Of a DNA stretch of 64,000 bases, positions 41,874 through 50,210 are shown piece by piece. The DNA lies in assembly GCA_031292355.1 (NCBI GenBank), contig JARLHI010000060.1, positions 368,607-432,606 of the forward strand, read 5' to 3'. The first letter of the stretch is position 1. Each line of letters opens with the position of its first letter. Source of the stretch: Candidatus Obscuribacterales bacterium. GTDB taxonomy: Bacteria; Cyanobacteriota; Vampirovibrionia; Obscuribacterales; Obscuribacteraceae. The notes below the pieces were generated by a model, which saw only the letters and a program-made list of their open reading frames with translations, was not told the origin of the DNA and ran no database searches. Position numbers and translations under genes: made by a program.

Positions 41874-43504
41874 CAGGCCACGACCTCTCGTTTTAATTGT
41901 TGCTGTTCACGTTCTTTGACTCTTAGAAGATACAGCTCGAGGCTGTCGGAGAGTGCTTGGTAGCTGGCTTCAATAATGTTAGGGGAGCATCCAACTGTGC
42001 TCCATGTTTCGTCAAAACAATTTGCTTCAATGACCACTCTAGTGGTGGCATTAGTAGCATTGTCTGGATCTAAAATGCGTACTTTGTAGTCAGCCAATCG
42101 CACATCAGCCAAACATGGAAAATGTGGCAAGAGTGCTTTGCGCATGGCGATGTCCATGGCATGCACAGGTCCACTACCTTCAGCGGCTGTGTGTACGAGT
42201 TCGTCTTCAACAGTCAATTTGATCATCGCTTCGGCATTCATGCCTGCGCCTGATCTATCTGACGCCACGACCATAATATGTTCTAGTTTAAATGGCACAC
42301 GGTATGAGGGATCTTTGCGGCGAAGCATCAGCTCTACTGTGCCTTCAGCGTTTTCGAACTGGAATCCTGTGCTTTCCAGTTCTTTGATTTGCTCGAGTAA
42401 TTGCAGTTCTTGTCCGTAAACTTTGATGCCTAAATCGGCAGCGAGCATGCGTACGTTGCTGCGACCAGAAAGTTCGGAAACTAAAATCTGGCGGCTGTTG
42501 CCGACAATCGATGGGTCAATGTGTTCGTAGCTTTCTGCAATTTTTTCAACGGCCGCCACATGAATGCCGCCTTTATGCGCAAATGCCGATGAACCAACGT
42601 AGGCTGCGTGGGTATCTGGATTTAGATTCGCTATTTCACTAACAGCGCGCGAAAGCTCGGTCAATTTCTTTAAGCTTTCTGTGGCGACGCAGGTATATCC
42701 CATCTTCAACTGCAATGTGGGGATGATTGAAATCAAATTGGCATTGCCGCAACGTTCACCATAACCATTAATGGTGCCCTGAACCTGCCTTGCTCCGGCT
42801 CTTACGGCGGCGAGTGCATTCGCTACTGCTAGTTCTGCGTCATTGTGAGTATGCACTCCGTATCGTGCACTAACTTGAGCGCTAGCATCAGCTACTGCTT
42901 CGGCAATTTGTTCAGGCAAGCTGCTGCCATTCGTGTCACACAAAACGAGCCAATCGGCACCGGCTTCCTGCGCAGCTTTCAAGCAAGAAATTGCATACTC
43001 TGGGTTGGCGCGATAAGCATCAAAGAAATGCTCGGCGTCGTAAATTACTTCTTTGCCTTTTTGCTTCATGTAGCCGACGCTATCGGCGATCATGCGTAAA
43101 TTTTCTTCGAGATTAGTTTTTAAAACTTGTTCTACGTGAAGCGGCCAGGTTTTACCAACGAGGGTAACTGCTGGTGTGTACGAATCTAAAAGCGCTTGCA
43201 AATTGGAGTCGTCTTCGACTTTTACGCCAACACGACGAGTCGCTCCAAAGGCCACAATTTTGGAATTCTTGGGCGGCGACTGGCGCATGCGCTGAAAATA
43301 TTCAAGGTCCTTAGGATTCGAACCCGGCCAACCGCCTTCTATATAAGGCACGCCGAGCGAATCTAGTAAGCGTGTAATCTTGAGCTTGTCTTCTAAAGAA
43401 TAGCTGATGCCTTTTCTCTGACTGCCATCACGTAATGTCGTGTCATAGAGAAAGACTCGAGAATCATGCTTGGCTGGTTGCGGCTTGTAATTGCCTGTAG
43501 CCAT
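41873..43504 (-). CDS. cimA: (R)-citramalate synthase
   Basis: 543 residues, ATG with AGGAAGG upstream. The N-terminal TIM barrel has DTTLRDGSQRKGISYSLEDK, IEGGWPGSNPKD and the metal-binding HTHNDAELAVAN. The C-terminal part (about 390-530) is a LeuA-type regulatory dimer domain (VVIEANCFDETWSTVGCSPN). It condenses pyruvate with acetyl-CoA to citramalate, giving 2-oxobutyrate for isoleucine without threonine. Distinction from LeuA is based on the long-form CimA-type signature and on the presence of a separate leuA in the window. It overlaps the ilvN gene by 41 bp and leuC by 1 bp. Confidence 0.9.
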   Translation of the reverse strand: MATGNYKPQPAKHDSRVFLYDTTLRDGSQRKGISYSLEDKLKITRLLDSLGVPYIEGGWPGSNPKDLEYFQRMRQSPPKNSKIVAFGATRRVGVKVEDDSNLQALLDSYTPAVTLVGKTWPLHVEQVLKTNLEENLRMIADSVGYMKQKGKEVIYDAEHFFDAYRANPEYAISCLKAAQEAGADWLVLCDTNGSSLPEQIAEAVADASAQVSARYGVHTHNDAELAVANALAAVRAGARQVQGTINGYGERCGNANLISIIPTLQLKMGYTCVATESLKKLTELSRAVSEIANLNPDTHAAYVGSSAFAHKGGIHVAAVEKIAESYEHIDPSIVGNSRQILVSELSGRSNVRMLAADLGIKVYGQELQLLEQIKELESTGFQFENAEGTVELMLRRKDPSYRVPFKLEHIMVVASDRSGAGMNAEAMIKLTVEDELVHTAAEGSGPVHAMDIAMRKALLPHFPCLADVRLADYKVRILDPDNATNATTRVVIEANCFDETWSTVGCSPNIIEASYQALSDSLELYLLRVKEREQQQLKREVVA

Positions 43505-43748
43505 TTTGTCCTTCCTCCATTTCCTCGATACAGACTGTAGTTACGTCGTACAGTTTGCGTATTTGTTTGACGACATATTCAATTGAGCGTTCGCTTTTTA
43601 GTGTAAGGCGAGCGAGCATCTGCTCTTGATCTGCACTCTCAATTGCGCTTACTGCGCAAAGGGAGAACCCTCTTTGTCTAATGCAACCGAGAATTCGTTC
43701 GAGAATCCCCTCGACGTTGTTTGTAGTAATTTCAATGTTGTACTTCAC
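43464..43748 (-). CDS. ilvN: Acetolactate synthase regulatory subunit, short single-ACT (IlvM-like)
   Basis: 94 residues from a GTG at 43748. The start overlaps the ilvB stop (GTGA) and has GGAGG 10 nt upstream inside ilvB. One ACT domain fills it: VKYNIEITTNNVEGILERIL, RGFSLCAVSAIE, MLARLTLKSERSIEYVVKQI and LYDVTTVCIEE. Ordinary IlvN/IlvH proteins have a second C-terminal domain and about 160 residues, so this one is IlvM-sized. It should bind a branched-chain amino acid and modulate the IlvB catalytic subunit. It overlaps cimA by 41 bp. Confidence 0.85.
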   Translation of the reverse strand: MKYNIEITTNNVEGILERILGCIRQRGFSLCAVSAIESADQEQMLARLTLKSERSIEYVVKQIRKLYDVTTVCIEEMEEGQNGYRQLQAATSQA

Positions 43749-45397
43749 TTGGCGCTTGCCTCCATCATTTGGGAATTCGATTTGCCAGGTGGCACGAGGG
43801 GCCATACATTGGCTTTCTGGTCAATTTTTACGTGGACAAAAAGTGGTCCCGGGGTGTTTTTGATTTTTTGAATGGCATCATCTATCTGCTCGTCTTTGTC
43901 GATAAAAATGCCAGGTATATTAAATGCGTCTGCCAGTTTCAAAAAATCGGGGTTATCCCACAAACTGACTTCCGAGTATCTTTCGTTGAAAAACAACTCC
44001 TGCCACTGCCTGACCATTCCCAAGACCTCATTGTCAATGAGAACGATTTTGACTGGAATGTTGTATCTACGAATTGTTGCTAATTCTTGTATGTTCATCA
44101 TGATTGAACCGTCGCCAGACACAACCACCACTGGGCTTTCTGGATTGGCCAATTGGGCACCTATTCCTGCTGGCAGTCCGTAGCCCATAGTGCCGAAAGC
44201 GCCGCTCGAGAGGTGGCATTCGGGATTTTCAAACTGATAATGCTGTGCAACCCACATTTGATGCTGCCCGACATCGCAGCTGATAATTGTGTCAGCGCTC
44301 ATCTCGTCGCTCAATTTGCGCAAGAATTTGGGTGCATAAATAGAATCAATCGGTGCGTCATATTTCCATTCGAATTCTTTTTTGTTTTTCTGGCACAGCT
44401 CCACCCATTCTTTGCATTGGGGAGCGACGTGCAAGAAATTCATGGTTGTTCTGATGTCGCCAACGAGAGTGCAATCAGCTTCACGCAATTTGGAGACTTC
44501 GGCAGGATCTGCGTCCATATGAACAACGCGAGCGCCTGGTGCAAAATCTGCAAGCTTACCTGTGACGCGGTCATCAAAACGAGCGCCAACAGCTATGAGT
44601 AAGTCGCAATCCTGTACAGCTAGATTTGCGGCCTTGGTGCCGTGCATGCCGAGCATTCCCAAAAATTGTGGGTGTGTTGCGGCAATGGCTCCCAAGCCCT
44701 GTAATGTGGCAACGGTCGGAATGCCGGTTGCTTCAACAAAAGCTAATAGCTGTTCAGTAGCTTGAGCAATGCGCACGCCACCGCCAGCGTAAATCAAAGG
44801 CTTTTTGCTGGAGGCAATCATCTCTTTTGCTTGAGCCAGATGCTTGGCGTCAACGCGTGGGAGGGTCGTTTTCACTGGCTCTTGCGGTTGATAGCCATCG
44901 TAAATGTCGGTAGCAATGTCTTTGGGCAAATCGATAAGCACAGGTCCTGGACGACCTGAACGAGCGATTTCAAAAGCTTTGTGAATGGTTGGTCCGATGT
45001 CTTGGACATTGCGGATGATGAAACTATGTTTGACGATTGGCATGGAGATGCCGAATATGTCAACTTCTTGAAAGGCATCCGTACCCATATTGAAGCTATG
45101 AACCTGACCAGTGATTGCCACCATCGGCACCGAATCGGCAAATGCATTGCCGATACCAGTGATGAGATTGGTAGCACCAGGACCAGACGTCGCCATGCAG
45201 ACACCGACGCGACCGCTCGATCGTGCGTAACCGTCGGCAGCGAGAGCTGCTCCCTGTTCGTGTCGCACGAGGATATGCTTGAGTTTTGATTCCAGTAAGG
45301 CATCATAGACTGGCATGATGGCGCCACCAGGATAGCCGAACACAATGTCGACTCCTTCGGCTTCCAGCGCTCGCGTCAGTATCTGGGCTCCGTTCAT
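43745..45397 (-). CDS. ilvB: Acetolactate synthase catalytic subunit
   Basis: 550 residues from the ATG at 45395-45397, 1 bp after the ilvC stop, with AGGTAAG 9 nt upstream. ThDP enzyme joining two pyruvates (valine/leucine branch) or pyruvate plus 2-oxobutyrate (isoleucine branch). Signatures: FGYPGGAIMPVYDAL and RHEQGAALAADGYAR with the catalytic Glu, FAD-region AVGARFDDRVTG, and the ThDP-Mg motif VSGDGSIMMNIQELATIRRYN. It forms an overlapping pair with ilvN. Confidence 0.95.
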   Translation of the reverse strand: MNGAQILTRALEAEGVDIVFGYPGGAIMPVYDALLESKLKHILVRHEQGAALAADGYARSSGRVGVCMATSGPGATNLITGIGNAFADSVPMVAITGQVHSFNMGTDAFQEVDIFGISMPIVKHSFIIRNVQDIGPTIHKAFEIARSGRPGPVLIDLPKDIATDIYDGYQPQEPVKTTLPRVDAKHLAQAKEMIASSKKPLIYAGGGVRIAQATEQLLAFVEATGIPTVATLQGLGAIAATHPQFLGMLGMHGTKAANLAVQDCDLLIAVGARFDDRVTGKLADFAPGARVVHMDADPAEVSKLREADCTLVGDIRTTMNFLHVAPQCKEWVELCQKNKKEFEWKYDAPIDSIYAPKFLRKLSDEMSADTIISCDVGQHQMWVAQHYQFENPECHLSSGAFGTMGYGLPAGIGAQLANPESPVVVVSGDGSIMMNIQELATIRRYNIPVKIVLIDNEVLGMVRQWQELFFNERYSEVSLWDNPDFLKLADAFNIPGIFIDKDEQIDDAIQKIKNTPGPLFVHVKIDQKANVWPLVPPGKSNSQMMEASAK

Positions 45398-45398
45398 G

Positions 45399-46442
45399 TT
45401 ATTGCTTACCTGCTGTTGATGCCAATTCTTTGACTGGCGTGGTCGATTTACCGGCGGCTTTGAGCCAGGACATTTGAGCGCGTAGATTTTTGCCAGTTGC
45501 TTCAATTGGGTGCGCTTTGGTTTTGTCCCAGGCAGCCTGGTAGTTTTTGCGAGTTTTGGATTCAGCAATCCATTCTTTGGCGAATGTGCCGTCCTGGATT
45601 TCTGTGAGCACTGCCTTCATGTTGTTTTTCACATGAGCGTCGATTACTTTAGGACCGCGACTGAAGTCGCCATACTTGGCAGTTTCAGAGATGAATTCAT
45701 GCATTTTAGCGAAGCCACCTTCGTACAGAAGATCTACGATCAGCTTCAACTCGTGCATTACTTCAAAGTAGGCAATTTCAGGTTGGTAGCCAGCTTCGAC
45801 CAGTGTTTCAAAGCCAGCGAGCACGAGTTCTCGTGTGCCGCCGCAAAGAACTGCCTGTTCACCGAAGAGGTCTGTTTCGGTTTCTTCAGGGAAGGTAGTT
45901 TCAATTACACCGCCTTTGGTGCCGCCGATACCGTGAGCGTAAGCAAGGGCAGTTTCAAAAGCTTTGCCGGTAGCGTCCTGATGCACAGCAATTAAGCAAG
46001 GTACGCCTTTTCCTTCTTCGTATTGACGACGCACCAGTGCGCCAGGTCCTTTAGGGGCGATTAAAACGACGTCCATGTCTGGGCGTGGTGCAATTTCTTT
46101 GTAGTGGATATTGAAACCGTGAGCAAATAAAACAGTTGCGCCCTTTTTCAAATTAGGCTCGACATCGTTTTTGTAGGACTCTGGTTGAGCCATATCTGGG
46201 CACAGAAGGGCAACCAGGTCGGCTTGTTTTGCCGCTTCAGCAGGGGACACTGGTTTGAAGCCATCTTCAGTTGATTGCTTCCAGGCTTTGCCGCCTTCGC
46301 GTGCACCAACTACGGTGTTGACGCCGGAATCACGCAAATTCATCGCATGCGCTCTGCCCTGGCTGCCATAACCAATTACGGCAACGGTCTTACCTTGTAG
46401 AGCGTTCGTATTCGCGTCTTTTTCCCAAAACATCTTCGTCAT
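45399..46442 (-). CDS. ilvC: Ketol-acid reductoisomerase
   Basis: 347 residues, ATG with AAGGAG 7 nt upstream. Class I (short) KARI: the Rossmann loop VIGYGSQGRAHAMNLRDSG, APKGPGALVRRQYEEGKGVP and the metal-binding helices (EETETDLFGEQAVLCGG, YFEVMHELKLIVDLLYEGG). It isomerises and reduces acetolactate to 2,3-dihydroxyisovalerate with NAD(P)H. The gene overlaps ilvD by 53 bp at its start and abuts ilvB. Confidence 0.96.
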   Translation of the reverse strand: MTKMFWEKDANTNALQGKTVAVIGYGSQGRAHAMNLRDSGVNTVVGAREGGKAWKQSTEDGFKPVSPAEAAKQADLVALLCPDMAQPESYKNDVEPNLKKGATVLFAHGFNIHYKEIAPRPDMDVVLIAPKGPGALVRRQYEEGKGVPCLIAVHQDATGKAFETALAYAHGIGGTKGGVIETTFPEETETDLFGEQAVLCGGTRELVLAGFETLVEAGYQPEIAYFEVMHELKLIVDLLYEGGFAKMHEFISETAKYGDFSRGPKVIDAHVKNNMKAVLTEIQDGTFAKEWIAESKTRKNYQAAWDKTKAHPIEATGKNLRAQMSWLKAAGKSTTPVKELASTAGKQ

Positions 46443-48111
46443 TGACTTCTCCTTGTCCGAAACCTGTATAACCTGTGACTGCTCCTTGCGATGCTGGCGA
46501 TACCGTCAGCCAATATTTTGCAAAAACTCCTTTTTTATAATGGGGCTCTGGTGCTTTCCATTTTGCCTTGCGGCTTTCTAAATCAGCATCTACATTGAGT
46601 TCCCGATTTTCGATGTCCAGAGTGATGATGTCGCCGTTTTCGATTAAACCGATTGGTCCACCGACCGCTGCCTCTGGGCAGATGTGACCAACGACGATGC
46701 CGTGTGTGGCACCACTGAAACGTCCATCTGTGAGCAGCGCAACTTGGTCTGAAATTCCTTCACCAACCAGTGCTCCTGTGATAGCGAGCATTTCGGGCAT
46801 ACCAGGGGCACCTTTGGGACCGACGTAGCGAATCACAACTACATCGCCTGGTTTGATTTGCTTGGCTTTTAACGCATCAAATGCTGCTTGTTCTGTGTCG
46901 AATACCTTTGCTGGTCCTTTGAATAATTTGTGGTCTTTGCCGACTATCTTGGTCACACAACCGTGAGGAGCTAATGTCCCATCAAGAATTGCAAGGCCTC
47001 CTTCTGTTTTGAGCGGTTTGTCAAAATCGAGGATGACTTTTTGACCGGGATACTCTTTGGCTTCGGCTGCTTCCTCAAATAGAGTTTTGCCAGAGACGGT
47101 TGGCGTATCTGTGATCAATTTGGCGCTCTGTAATCTTTGAGCGAAAACGCGGCAGCCGCCAGCGACTTCAAAATCAGTTGCAACATAACGTCCAAATGGT
47201 TTGATGTCCACAATCATTGGCGTGCGACGTGAGATTGTGTCGAAGTCTCCGAGTGTTAATTCAACACCAGCTTCTTTGGCAATGGCGAGCAGGTGCAAGA
47301 CCGCGTTTGTCGAGCCGCCGCTTGCAACTACTGCAGCAATGGCGTTTTCCATCGATTTGCGCGTGATGATGTGGCTGGGCAATGTTTGTTGTTCGAAAAG
47401 CTTCATTACTAAAACCCCGCAATCTTCCGCCGCTTGCAGTTTGCGGGGATCGGTTGCGGGGATTTCGTTGACACCCATTGGTGAGATGCCTAAAAACGAT
47501 GCGGCGGTGGACATTGTATTGGCTGTAAATTGCCCTCCACATGCTCCAGCGCCCGGACACGCTACGGCTTCTATATCATTTAAATCTTTCTCTGTGATTT
47601 TGCCTGCCATACAGGCGCCCACTGCTTCGAAGACATCCTGGATTGTGATGTCTTTGTCGTTGTATTTGCCCGGCTGAATGGAGCCTCCGTAAATCATCAA
47701 TGACGGCAAATCCAGACGCGCAAGCGCCATCATCGTGGCTGGAATGGTTTTATCGCAGCCAGAGATGGCAACGACAGCGTCGAATAGATTTCCACGTACT
47801 GCTAATTCAATTGAATCGGCGACGACTTCGCGTGACACAAGCGACGCTTTCATCGCTTCTGTACCCATCGAAATTCCGTCAGACACAACAATTGTGTTGA
47901 ACTCCAATGGTGTGCCACCAGCCTTGCGCACGCCTGCTTTGACAGCTTCGGCGATAGTGCGCAAATGGAAGTTGCAGGGACCAATTTCTGTCCAGGTATT
48001 AGCGATCGCAACCCATGGTTTATTTAGATCTTCGTCTGTCAAACCAGTACCTTTGAGCATCGCTCTTGCCGGTGCTCGGTTCATACCTTTTTTGATCGCG
48101 TCGCTTTGCAT
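46390..48111 (-). CDS. ilvD: Dihydroxy-acid dehydratase
   Basis: 573 residues. It dehydrates dihydroxyisovalerate or dihydroxy-methylvalerate to the 2-keto acids. Iron-sulfur ligands: Cys in AISGCDKT and CPGAGACGGQFTANTM. It also has MIYGGSIQPG and the C-terminal LTDGRFSGATHG. It is the first structural gene of the long operon and is preceded by the ilv leader peptide and attenuator at 48160-48296. The final 53 bp overlap ilvC. Confidence 0.96.
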   Translation of the reverse strand: MQSDAIKKGMNRAPARAMLKGTGLTDEDLNKPWVAIANTWTEIGPCNFHLRTIAEAVKAGVRKAGGTPLEFNTIVVSDGISMGTEAMKASLVSREVVADSIELAVRGNLFDAVVAISGCDKTIPATMMALARLDLPSLMIYGGSIQPGKYNDKDITIQDVFEAVGACMAGKITEKDLNDIEAVACPGAGACGGQFTANTMSTAASFLGISPMGVNEIPATDPRKLQAAEDCGVLVMKLFEQQTLPSHIITRKSMENAIAAVVASGGSTNAVLHLLAIAKEAGVELTLGDFDTISRRTPMIVDIKPFGRYVATDFEVAGGCRVFAQRLQSAKLITDTPTVSGKTLFEEAAEAKEYPGQKVILDFDKPLKTEGGLAILDGTLAPHGCVTKIVGKDHKLFKGPAKVFDTEQAAFDALKAKQIKPGDVVVIRYVGPKGAPGMPEMLAITGALVGEGISDQVALLTDGRFSGATHGIVVGHICPEAAVGGPIGLIENGDIITLDIENRELNVDADLESRKAKWKAPEPHYKKGVFAKYWLTVSPASQGAVTGYTGFGQGEVNDEDVLGKRREYERSTR

Positions 48112-48159
48112 TTAATGTTCTCGGTGTGAGTGCGGTGAATTTGTGATTGGGGCTGAATC

Positions 48160-48195
48160 AAAAAGCCCCCGCTCCTTGTGTCAGGTGCGGGGGCT
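48160..48195 (-). terminator. Attenuator terminator upstream of ilvD
   Basis: A 9-bp perfect GC-rich stem, AGCCCCCGC/GCGGGGGCT on the minus strand (48187-48195 with 48164-48172), is followed by T5 at 48160-48164. It is an intrinsic terminator placed 23 nt after the leader-peptide stop codon and about 50 nt before the ilvD start. Its 5' arm can instead pair with GGAGCGGG at 48231-48238 (GCGGG:CCCGC plus GG:CC around one mismatch). That segment can in turn be held by a hairpin formed with CTCGTG/CACGAG (48238-48257). Confidence 0.88.
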
Positions 48196-48218
48196 TAAGA
48201 AAACTGTTGGCGTTTTAC

Positions 48219-48296
48219 CTATGCTTTTAACCCGCTCCTCGTGTTTAGAATCACGAGCAGTAGCAGGCTAATAATGTGGAGCACGTTGGTAAACAA
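48219..48296 (-). CDS. ilvL: ilv operon leader peptide (branched-chain-rich)
   Basis: 25 codons if started at the TTG at 48296; GTG at 48284 is an alternative, and the ribosome site is weak (GAG 8 nt upstream of the TTG). The central stretch VLHIISLLLLVIL has 11 of 13 codons for Val, Leu or Ile, and the end is NTRSGLKA before TAG. This composition and the position just before a terminator match the ilvL/ilvGMEDA leader of enteric bacteria, where stalling at Val, Leu or Ile codons prevents termination. The codons overlap the region 1 arm CTCGTG of the leader RNA. Regulation by all three amino acids is inferred from the codons. Confidence 0.78.
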   Translation of the reverse strand: MFTNVLHIISLLLLVILNTRSGLKA

Positions 48297-48419
48297 TTTA
48301 AAAACTCAGTTGTGTAGACAACAAAACAATTTGATCTGGCAGCCGCAGCTGGTTAACTAAAGATGACATCGCCCGCGAAGATCGTCAATCCACTATTTCG
48401 TTTATATACCAAAAGAGCA

Positions 48420-48452
48420 CCCGCAAACCTTGTTGTGGCAAGAGTTTGCGGG
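48420..48452 (-). terminator. leuA terminator-like hairpin
   Basis: A 9-bp stem CCCGCAAAC/GTTTGCGGG with an inner 4-bp stem CTTG/CAAG begins 10 bp after the leuA stop codon. The T stretch after it on the minus strand is short (CTCTTTT). It probably ends the leuA transcript before the ilv leader. Confidence 0.65.
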
Positions 48453-48461
48453 CCTTCACAT

Positions 48462-50132
48462 TTAGTTTATAATGCTCAACAACCTGTTACCAGATTTATT
48501 CTTATGACCGGCAACTCGGAAGTTTTGTTCGATGTAGGCAAAATTGACGGCGTCAATTAGGGCTTTAATCGCGGCAATTTCAATATCCTGGTCTCTGCCT
48601 TTGCCGATAAACTGTTGCTTTTCACCAGTCTCTTCGTTTTGGGTTTCAATAATGATTTCAGAGATTGAGTGAGCGTCTATGCCAACTGTGTCTGATTGAG
48701 CCCGGTGATTGAGGATTTTGTAAGGACCAAAGCGCACTTCAATCATTTTCTTGACGGCGGCAAGAGCCGAGTCTTTGCCTGAATGCGTTTCGCTGAAGTC
48801 CCCGGTCTCGTTGAAAATCGTCCCAGACATGCTTACAGATGACTGGTGCTTTTCTTTGGAGTAATCGATGTTTTCCACTTTGATTGGTTTGCGATACTCA
48901 AAGTAGCCTTGAATCAACTCATCATCAGTAATACCTTTGCGTCTTTCGGAATAAGTTTGCTTGATTGCCTGCGCCAGCTCTGCCTTTTCTTCCTCAGCAC
49001 AGACATAGCCGTGACCTTCAATGATGTTTTTGGCGTGATTGCCGCCGCTTAAAGGACCAAACATAAAGCTGATTTCTTTGCCGATTTCTTTGGGATCGTA
49101 AGGCTGATAGGCCAGTGGGTTTTTAAGAATGGCGTTAGTGTGTCCACCGGATGAGTGGCGAGCTGCGTTTTCACCGCTGACTGGCCAGTGCGGCTGGCGA
49201 GGAAGCATATGAGTGCTTACGAAGTCGGATACTTCTTGAATGTATTCGGTATTGACGGTCGTGAAGAAGGGCTCTGCGGCAGTCGCACCGAATTGTTTGA
49301 TGAGCATGATACATTGCTCGAGAGAGGCGTTACCGGCGCGTTCGCCAATGCCATTAATGCAACCTTCTATCTGGCGGGCTGGTCCATTGAAGACTCCATT
49401 AATGGAATTAGTGACGGCGAGACCAAAATCGTTGTGACAATGTACAGACCAGGTGATTTCGCGATCTGGATACTCTTTGGCAATAATTGCCGCATGCTTA
49501 TTCATTTTTTCGACGAAATATTCTTGGCCTTCAAAAGCGCAGGCGCCACCAATGGTGTCTGGGCAATTGATTACACTCGCTCCGGCTTCAACTGCCGCAC
49601 GAATGAGTTCTGTGACGAAATCAAAATGCTCGTACATGCGCGAATAGCCTTCAGGGCTAAACTCCACGGCAAGACCTGCCTTAACAGCCATGCCGACGAA
49701 ATTTGAAACATCGGTGATGATTTGTTGGTGGTCGCTTGCCTTGCGACCAAGTGATGCTGGCATCAATTGGGGATCAACTGGTACGTATGTGTGCAACAGA
49801 GCTTTTTTAATTGGAATCAAAGGTCTCAATGATTCAATTGTTTTTTCGATTTGCTCTTCTCTCAGCTGGCACAATGCGGCAACAACTGGTGTATAAGGAG
49901 CGCTTTTTGCTTCTTCGCAAATGGCGTGCACTATGTCAAAATCGAGCGCGCTTGCTGATGGAAAGCCAGCTTCTAGAACATCGACCCTTAGTAAAGATGC
50001 TAAACGGAAATACTCCAGATTCTGTTCGAAGGTCATGCCAGCGCCAGGACACTGCTGACCGTCTCTTAAAGTCGTATCGAAAATTTTGACGTGGCGGCTT
50101 TTGATAGCGGAGTTTTTGTTGACCGTTTGCAT
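48462..50132 (-). CDS. leuA: 2-isopropylmalate synthase
   Basis: 556 residues from the ATG at 50130-50132 (GGAG 9 nt upstream); a TTG five codons earlier overlaps that site. It condenses acetyl-CoA with 2-oxoisovalerate, the committed step of leucine synthesis. The TIM barrel shows FDTTLRDGQQCPGAGM, EAGFPSASALDFD, NCPDTIGGACAFEG and the HCHNDFGLAVTNS metal site. The LeuA dimer/regulatory domain at about 430-545 mediates leucine feedback inhibition in the family. Long-form LeuA. It is preceded by a leucine-rich leader peptide and attenuator, and it is transcribed separately from the ilvD operon. Confidence 0.95.
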   Translation of the reverse strand: MQTVNKNSAIKSRHVKIFDTTLRDGQQCPGAGMTFEQNLEYFRLASLLRVDVLEAGFPSASALDFDIVHAICEEAKSAPYTPVVAALCQLREEQIEKTIESLRPLIPIKKALLHTYVPVDPQLMPASLGRKASDHQQIITDVSNFVGMAVKAGLAVEFSPEGYSRMYEHFDFVTELIRAAVEAGASVINCPDTIGGACAFEGQEYFVEKMNKHAAIIAKEYPDREITWSVHCHNDFGLAVTNSINGVFNGPARQIEGCINGIGERAGNASLEQCIMLIKQFGATAAEPFFTTVNTEYIQEVSDFVSTHMLPRQPHWPVSGENAARHSSGGHTNAILKNPLAYQPYDPKEIGKEISFMFGPLSGGNHAKNIIEGHGYVCAEEEKAELAQAIKQTYSERRKGITDDELIQGYFEYRKPIKVENIDYSKEKHQSSVSMSGTIFNETGDFSETHSGKDSALAAVKKMIEVRFGPYKILNHRAQSDTVGIDAHSISEIIIETQNEETGEKQQFIGKGRDQDIEIAAIKALIDAVNFAYIEQNFRVAGHKNKSGNRLLSIIN

Positions 50133-50150
50133 TTGCGTTTGCTCCAAAAT

Positions 50151-50210
50151 GAAAAAGGCTCTGTTTTTGAAAACAGAGCCTGGATATTGTTGACTGAAGT
50201 CGGCTCTGTT
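50151..50210 (-). promoter_or_regulatory. leuA transcription attenuator (antiterminator and terminator)
   Basis: Three segments of the minus-strand RNA can pair in two exclusive ways. Segment 2 is AACAGAGCC (50202-50210), segment 3 GGCTCTGTT (50172-50180) and segment 4 AACAGAGCC (50157-50165). The 3:4 hairpin is 12 bp with a 2-nt loop (50156-50181) and runs into T5, an intrinsic terminator ending about 20 nt before the leuA start. The 2:3 pairing (9 bp) is an antiterminator. Segment 2 begins within the stop codon of the leader peptide, so a ribosome that finishes the peptide would cover it and allow termination. Confidence 0.9.

Noticed and set aside
43308..43326. A string like the T-arm of a tRNA (GGTTCGAATCC on the minus strand)
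   Set aside because: It lies in the middle of cimA, encodes the conserved GSNPKD stretch and has no acceptor or anticodon stem around it.
45510..45995. Plus-strand reading frame of 161 codons
   Set aside because: Antisense shadow of ilvC with no independent support.
48386..48391. TTGACG on the minus strand as the -35 of the ilv leader promoter
   Set aside because: The spacing points to CATCTT as -10, which is too poor to call.
49155..49706. Long plus-strand reading frame of 183 codons
   Set aside because: It is antisense to leuA, has no ribosome site and no recognisable protein features; it arises from codon bias in the real gene.
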